Shown here one piece after another: positions 60,337 to 64,000 of a stretch of DNA of 64,000 nucleotides; the first letter of the stretch is position 1; each line of letters starts with the position of its first letter. The DNA is from Sphingomonas profundi. Its GTDB lineage: Bacteria > Pseudomonadota > Alphaproteobacteria > Sphingomonadales > Sphingomonadaceae. The stretch is from NCBI RefSeq assembly GCF_009739515.1, contig NZ_CP046535.1, positions 2,170,001 to 2,234,000 on the forward strand. Direction: 5' to 3'. The notes under the pieces were generated by a model, which was not told where the DNA came from, did not search any database, and saw only the letters and a list, made by a program, of their open reading frames with translations. The position numbers were made by a program, and so were the translations under genes.

Positions 60337-61586
60337 CCCTCGCCCCGCCCCGCCAGCCGGTCGCCCAGCAGGCGGCGGATCGCGCCGCCGCTCAGCCCGT
60401 CGCCGAGATCGGCCTCCACCATCAGCAGCGATCGCGGGCGGACGAACGGCACCTTGGCGACCAGGCGCTCCACGCCCGCCACCGGCGCGATGCCGCGCAC
60501 AAGATGATGCGGCGCCAGCATCACGCCCAGGCTGCGGCCGGCCCGCGCCGCCGTGGCGAAGCGCGCCATGCGGATCACCTCGCGCTCGATCCTCCGCGCA
60601 AGCGACGGGCCGGGCGGCGGCCCGCAGCGGCCTTCCACCTCCGCCAGCAAGGCTTCCACGCGCGGGCCGAACCGCTCCCACGCGGGCAGCAGATCGCGAT
60701 AGGGGCGGCCCGCGCCCAGCATCAGCCCCTCGGCCAGCGCGGCGATCGCCCGCGCCGGATCGGACGGGTGGCGCAGGCCGGGCAGCAGCGCCGGCAGCGC
60801 CAGCCCGCTCCCCCCGCCGCCGATCGCCATGCCGGCATTCCACATCAGCGCATCGAACGCGGCCTGCGCGGAGACCGGCACGCCGCCGTCGTCGGCAATG
60901 CGGCCCAGCATCGCCAGCGTGTCGCGCAGCATGGCCGCGCCGTCGCGGGTCAGCGAGGCGGGCGCGGACCGATAATGCGCCAGCGCGCGGTGCTCGATAG
61001 CGAAGCGGGCGCCGGCGCGCGCCAGCCGCCGCCACAGATCCCAATCCTCGTTGGTCGCCAGACGCGTGTCGAACCCGCCGAGATCGCGCAGAAGCGTCGT
61101 GCGGCAGACGATCGCGTGGATCGCCGTCGGCGGCCGCAGATCGCACAGGCCGATAGGATCGCGGTCAAGCCGCGGCGCGGGCGTGCGCGCCAGCCGCGTG
61201 CCGTCCGCCGACGGCCGCACATGGCCGCAGGCGATGGCATCCGCCTTGCCGCTGCGGCCCAGCCCGCGCAGCATCACGGCCAGATAGGCCGGATCGATCG
61301 TGTCGTCCGCGTCCAGGAACAGCGTCCACGCGCCGCGCGCCGCCGCCAGCCCGCGATTGCGCGCGGCGGCGGCGCCGGCGTTCGGCTGGCGCAGCAGGCG
61401 GATGCGCGGATCGGCGGCAGCCCACCGCGCCACGATCGCGGCGGTGGCGTCGCCCGATCCGTCGTCGACGACGATCGCCTCCCAGTCCGCCCGGCGCTGC
61501 GCCGTCAGGCTGGCCAGGGTGCGCCCGATCGTGCCCGCCGCCTGGAAGGCGGGCACCACGACGCTGACGGCCGGATCATCGCGCAA
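60333..61586 (-). CDS. GT2 family glycosyltransferase
   Basis: A 417-residue GT-A enzyme with VSVVVPAFQAAGTIGRTLA, EAIVVDDGSGDATAAI, TLFLDADDTIDPAYLAV (DxD) and LATNEDWDLWRRLARAG. Opening and motif order resemble the GT2 part of the three-domain protein at 51114-54230, suggesting related specificity. The start lies 11 bases inside the upstream GT4 gene. Confidence 0.9.
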   Translation of the reverse strand: MRDDPAVSVVVPAFQAAGTIGRTLASLTAQRRADWEAIVVDDGSGDATAAIVARWAAADPRIRLLRQPNAGAAAARNRGLAAARGAWTLFLDADDTIDPAYLAVMLRGLGRSGKADAIACGHVRPSADGTRLARTPAPRLDRDPIGLCDLRPPTAIHAIVCRTTLLRDLGGFDTRLATNEDWDLWRRLARAGARFAIEHRALAHYRSAPASLTRDGAAMLRDTLAMLGRIADDGGVPVSAQAAFDALMWNAGMAIGGGGSGLALPALLPGLRHPSDPARAIAALAEGLMLGAGRPYRDLLPAWERFGPRVEALLAEVEGRCGPPPGPSLARRIEREVIRMARFATAARAGRSLGVMLAPHHLVRGIAPVAGVERLVAKVPFVRPRSLLMVEADLGDGLSGGAIRRLLGDRLAGRGEG

Positions 61587-62658
61587 GGCGCAGGATGTGC
61601 GCCAGCAGGCCGCGCCCCGCGTCCGCCCAGCGGAAGGTCCGCGCCCGCTCCCGCGCCGCCGTCACCTTCGCGGCGCGCAATACGGGATCGGTCGCGTAGC
61701 CCAGGATGGCGTCGGCCCACTCCCCCGGCGCATCGGTGCCGGCGTAGAGCACGGCATCGACGCACACCTCCGGAATGGCGCCGGCGGGTGCCACGACGGA
61801 CGGGCAGCCGCTGAGCGCCGCCTCGATCGGCGGCAGCCCGAACCCCTCGGTGCGGGAGGGAAAAGCGAGGCACAGCGCCTCCGCATAGAGCGTGCGCAGC
61901 GCATCGTCCGCCACCTTGCCGACGAAGCGGGCGCCGGCCGGCGGATGCAGCCCGGCCGCGCGCAGCGCCGCCTCCGCCATGCCCACCACCACCAGGACGA
62001 GATCGGCGAGGCGCGGGTCGGCGAACGCCTCGAACACCACGCGCACGTTCTTGTAGCTCTTGGCGCTGCCGAACAGCAGCACATAGCCGCCGGGCGCCAG
62101 GCCGAAGCGGCTGGCGCCGTCCGGCGCGGCCGGCCCGTCGATCAGATGGTCGGCGCCGTTGGGCAGCACCGCCGTCCGTTCCAGCGGGGCCACGCCAGTC
62201 AGGTCCATCAGCCGGCGCGAATATTCCGATACGGTCAGCACCTGCGCGCTGGTGCGGGCCATCAGCGGCGTGAGAAAGCGGTAGCCCAGCCGCTGGCGCG
62301 CCGGATAGGAATTGTCGGAAAAGAGGAACTGCACGTCGTGCAGCAGCAGGATCTTGCGAGCGTGGGCGATCGGCGCAAGGTTGCACAGATTCACCAGCAC
62401 TGCGCCCGCCGCGCGCCGCGGCAGCACCGCCTGCTCCCACGCCTGGGTGCCGGCGCCGCGTTCCCGCACCACGCGGATCGTCGACAGCTCCGGGATCCAG
62501 CTTGCCCCCAGCGGCAGGATCACGCGCGCGTCCGGCCGCCCGTTCGCCGGCATCGCGCCGAGTTCGTCGTCCACCGCGCGGATCAGCCGATCGGCCACGC
62601 GGTGCACGCCGTTCAGGCTGCCGCCGTAGAACTTGCCGTTGAACACGATCGGCCGCAC
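61576..62658 (-). CDS. GT4 family glycosyltransferase
   Basis: A 360-residue GT-B enzyme: PIVFNGKFYGGSLNGVHRVAD (opening shown in part, similar to 57327-58451), VLLFGSAKSYKNVRVVFEAF, LAFPSRTEGFGLPPIEAALSG with E-x7-E. ATG 62658 follows the upstream GT2 stop by three bases. Confidence 0.9.
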   Translation of the reverse strand: MRPIVFNGKFYGGSLNGVHRVADRLIRAVDDELGAMPANGRPDARVILPLGASWIPELSTIRVVRERGAGTQAWEQAVLPRRAAGAVLVNLCNLAPIAHARKILLLHDVQFLFSDNSYPARQRLGYRFLTPLMARTSAQVLTVSEYSRRLMDLTGVAPLERTAVLPNGADHLIDGPAAPDGASRFGLAPGGYVLLFGSAKSYKNVRVVFEAFADPRLADLVLVVVGMAEAALRAAGLHPPAGARFVGKVADDALRTLYAEALCLAFPSRTEGFGLPPIEAALSGCPSVVAPAGAIPEVCVDAVLYAGTDAPGEWADAILGYATDPVLRAAKVTAARERARTFRWADAGRGLLAHILRLAR

Positions 62659-62661
62659 GCC

Positions 62662-63534
62662 CTACTCCAGTTCGAGGATGCGACGGGGGTGGAGCCGGCC
62701 GCGCGCCAGATCGGCCAGCGCGCGCAGGTTGCCGCGCAGCCGGCCGCCGCGATCGACCCACGGCTCCGGCCGCAGGCTGCGGCCGACATTGGCGAGCAGG
62801 TTGTTGCGCATCATCCGCCAGGCCAGCGCGCGCGGGATGGTGCGCTTGCGCAGCATGTGGACGGGGTTGGCGATCTGCGAGTAGCCGAAGCGCCGGCCGG
62901 AGGTGCGGCCGCGCTTGATGCCCATGTGCACGCCGCGCATCGCCGCCGCGCCGACCAGCCGCCCGCGCCGGCCGACGCGGTAGGTGAAATCGATATCCTC
63001 CAGCCAGCCGTAGAGCGGCAGATCCTCGTCGAAGCGGATATCGCCGGTGGCGGAGAGGCGCACCGCCATGTTGCAGCCGTACATCGCCTCGGTGGGCCAG
63101 GTGGGCGGCTGATCCGCCGGCGGCACGTCGCGCGCCAGCATGTCGCGCGCCTGCTCGAAGCTGAAGCCCGGCCCGTCGATGCCGTCGGCGACGATGCGGC
63201 CGGTGGCGCCGGCGATGTCCGGGTTCCGCTCCAGCAGCATTTCCAGTTCGGCGATGTAGCGTTCGTCGGCCACGAAATCGTCGTCCAGGAACAGCAGCAC
63301 GTCGGCCCTGTCGCGCAGCGCCTCGATGCCGGCGTTGCGCTGCCGGCAGGATCCCTTCTCGCTCAGCAGCAGCGTCACGGCGAAGCGGTCGGAGGCGATG
63401 CCGGGCGCATCCTCCGCCCGCACCGCGGCGATCAGCACGCCGTCCGGCGGGCGGGTCTGCCGCTCCAGGTGCAGCACGGTCTGGCGCACCGTCTCCGGCC
63501 GGCTGAGCGTGGCGACGACGACGAATATCCTCAC
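62662..63534 (-). CDS. GT2 family glycosyltransferase
   Basis: A 290-residue GT-A enzyme: RIFVVVATLSRPETVRQTV, SEKGSCRQRNAGIEAL, VLLFLDDDFVADERYIAEL (DDD metal-binding), PLYGWLEDIDFTYRVGRRG (ED motif). Start GTG 63534 overlaps the upstream stop (GTGA). Similar to GT2s that glycosylate polyisoprenyl or O-antigen chains; exact transfer unknown. Confidence 0.88.
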   Translation of the reverse strand: MRIFVVVATLSRPETVRQTVLHLERQTRPPDGVLIAAVRAEDAPGIASDRFAVTLLLSEKGSCRQRNAGIEALRDRADVLLFLDDDFVADERYIAELEMLLERNPDIAGATGRIVADGIDGPGFSFEQARDMLARDVPPADQPPTWPTEAMYGCNMAVRLSATGDIRFDEDLPLYGWLEDIDFTYRVGRRGRLVGAAAMRGVHMGIKRGRTSGRRFGYSQIANPVHMLRKRTIPRALAWRMMRNNLLANVGRSLRPEPWVDRGGRLRGNLRALADLARGRLHPRRILELE

Positions 63535-64000
63535 CGGGCGATCTCCATGCCGTCCATGCCCCGTACGATCGGGGTCGCCTCGCGCAGCGCCACGCCGGCA
63601 CTTCGCCGCGCCGATGCGCGCAATGCCAGCGCCGCGCCGGCGAAGATCGCGAAGTCGGTGCCCAGATCGCAGCTGGGCAGCACCACGCTGTACGGCACCA
63701 GCAGCATCAGCGCCGCCCACCCGGCCGCCGCCCCCACGGCGATGCGCCCGTCCGCGACGGGCAGGTAGGTGGAGGCGCGCAACGGCTTCAGCACGCGCGC
63801 CACGTGGATCGCGGCCAGCGCCATGCCGATCACGCCGACCGAGCCCAGGATCGCCGTGACCAGGCTGGACGAGCGGAAGCTGCCCGGCCCGATGCCCAGG
63901 CCGTGCGAGACCGAGAAGGCCTCCAGCCCCTTGCGTGCCCAGAAGGCGCGCTGCAGGCCGGACGCGGACTGGCCCTTGGCCACCGTCATATATTGCAGCA
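63531..64000 (-). CDS. O-antigen ligase/polymerase-like membrane protein (partial)
   Basis: Only the C-terminal part (about 156 residues) is in the window; the frame continues past its edge. GLEAFSVSHGLGIGPGSFRSSS is the periplasmic motif of Wzy/WaaL-type proteins; three hydrophobic segments follow (VTAILGSVGVIGMALAAI; AAAGWAALMLLVPYSVVL; FAIFAGAALAL). Probable polymerase or ligase of the locus. Stop overlaps the GT2 start. Confidence 0.75.
   Translation of the reverse strand, partial: LQYMTVAKGQSASGLQRAFWARKGLEAFSVSHGLGIGPGSFRSSSLVTAILGSVGVIGMALAAIHVARVLKPLRASTYLPVADGRIAVGAAAGWAALMLLVPYSVVLPSCDLGTDFAIFAGAALALRASARRSAGVALREATPIVRGMDGMEIAR

Overview
The window is very GC-rich, densely packed bacterial chromosome. 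Gene content and protein style (small DUF6356 membrane protein, long-type isocitrate lyase, DUF559/REP doublets, GlsB-type membrane protein, sphingan-style glycosyltransferase clusters) point to an alphaproteobacterium of the Sphingomonadaceae, most likely Sphingomonas or a close relative. This is inference from the sequence only. Long antisense open frames occur throughout because of the GC-rich third codon position; I treat them as shadows. I saw no tRNA, rRNA, CRISPR array, transposase or phage gene.

Layout. (1) 1-5629: end of a UDP-galactopyranose mutase gene followed by three overlapping genes: a GT4 glycosyltransferase fused to a Gfo/Idh/MocA oxidoreductase, an MDR dehydrogenase, and a second GT4 fused to a clan GH-A glycosidase-like domain. 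(2) 5672-11889: epoxide hydrolase, a caspase/M15 peptidase/DUF1801 operon, two small membrane proteins, a solitary flagellin with a FliA-type promoter, and DUF1993. (3) 11886-18587: leucine catabolism operon (isovaleryl-CoA dehydrogenase, MccB, MccA, MaoC) facing a LysR regulator; a REP doublet lies upstream of mccB, and a DUF559 gene enclosed by the same inverted REPs sits between mccB and mccA. (4) 18626-22236: periplasmic cyclophilin, then a BOF-like protein divergent from an OmpR-type two-component system. (5) 22220-26471: a four-gene operon of two ATP-grasp proteins, a nucleotidyltransferase and a GT4.

(6) 26663-45111: a phytase-like autotransporter, then a type II secretion locus in two divergent arms (gspGHICD forward; gspLMEF and gspJK reverse; gspN forward), with an LpoA-like binding protein and a second small set of PilN/PilO/PilP-like proteins, ending with a Tat-exported PhoX phosphatase lipoprotein. 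The phosphatase-type genes on both sides suggest that the secretion system serves phosphate scavenging. (7) 45213-48401: PhzF, DUF6356, isocitrate lyase with a perfect palindrome upstream and a strong terminator, and an unlisted 42-residue membrane protein.

(8) 48663-64000: exopolysaccharide/lipopolysaccharide locus: an outer-membrane OPX lipoprotein, an ABC exporter, a GT2/NodS-like/NodB-like three-domain protein, an acyltransferase, a Wzx-type flippase, a run of GT2 and GT4 glycosyltransferases, and the C-terminus of an O-antigen ligase/polymerase at the window edge. Most neighbouring genes on one strand overlap by 1-4 bases (ATGA, GTGA, TGATG), so translational coupling is the rule.
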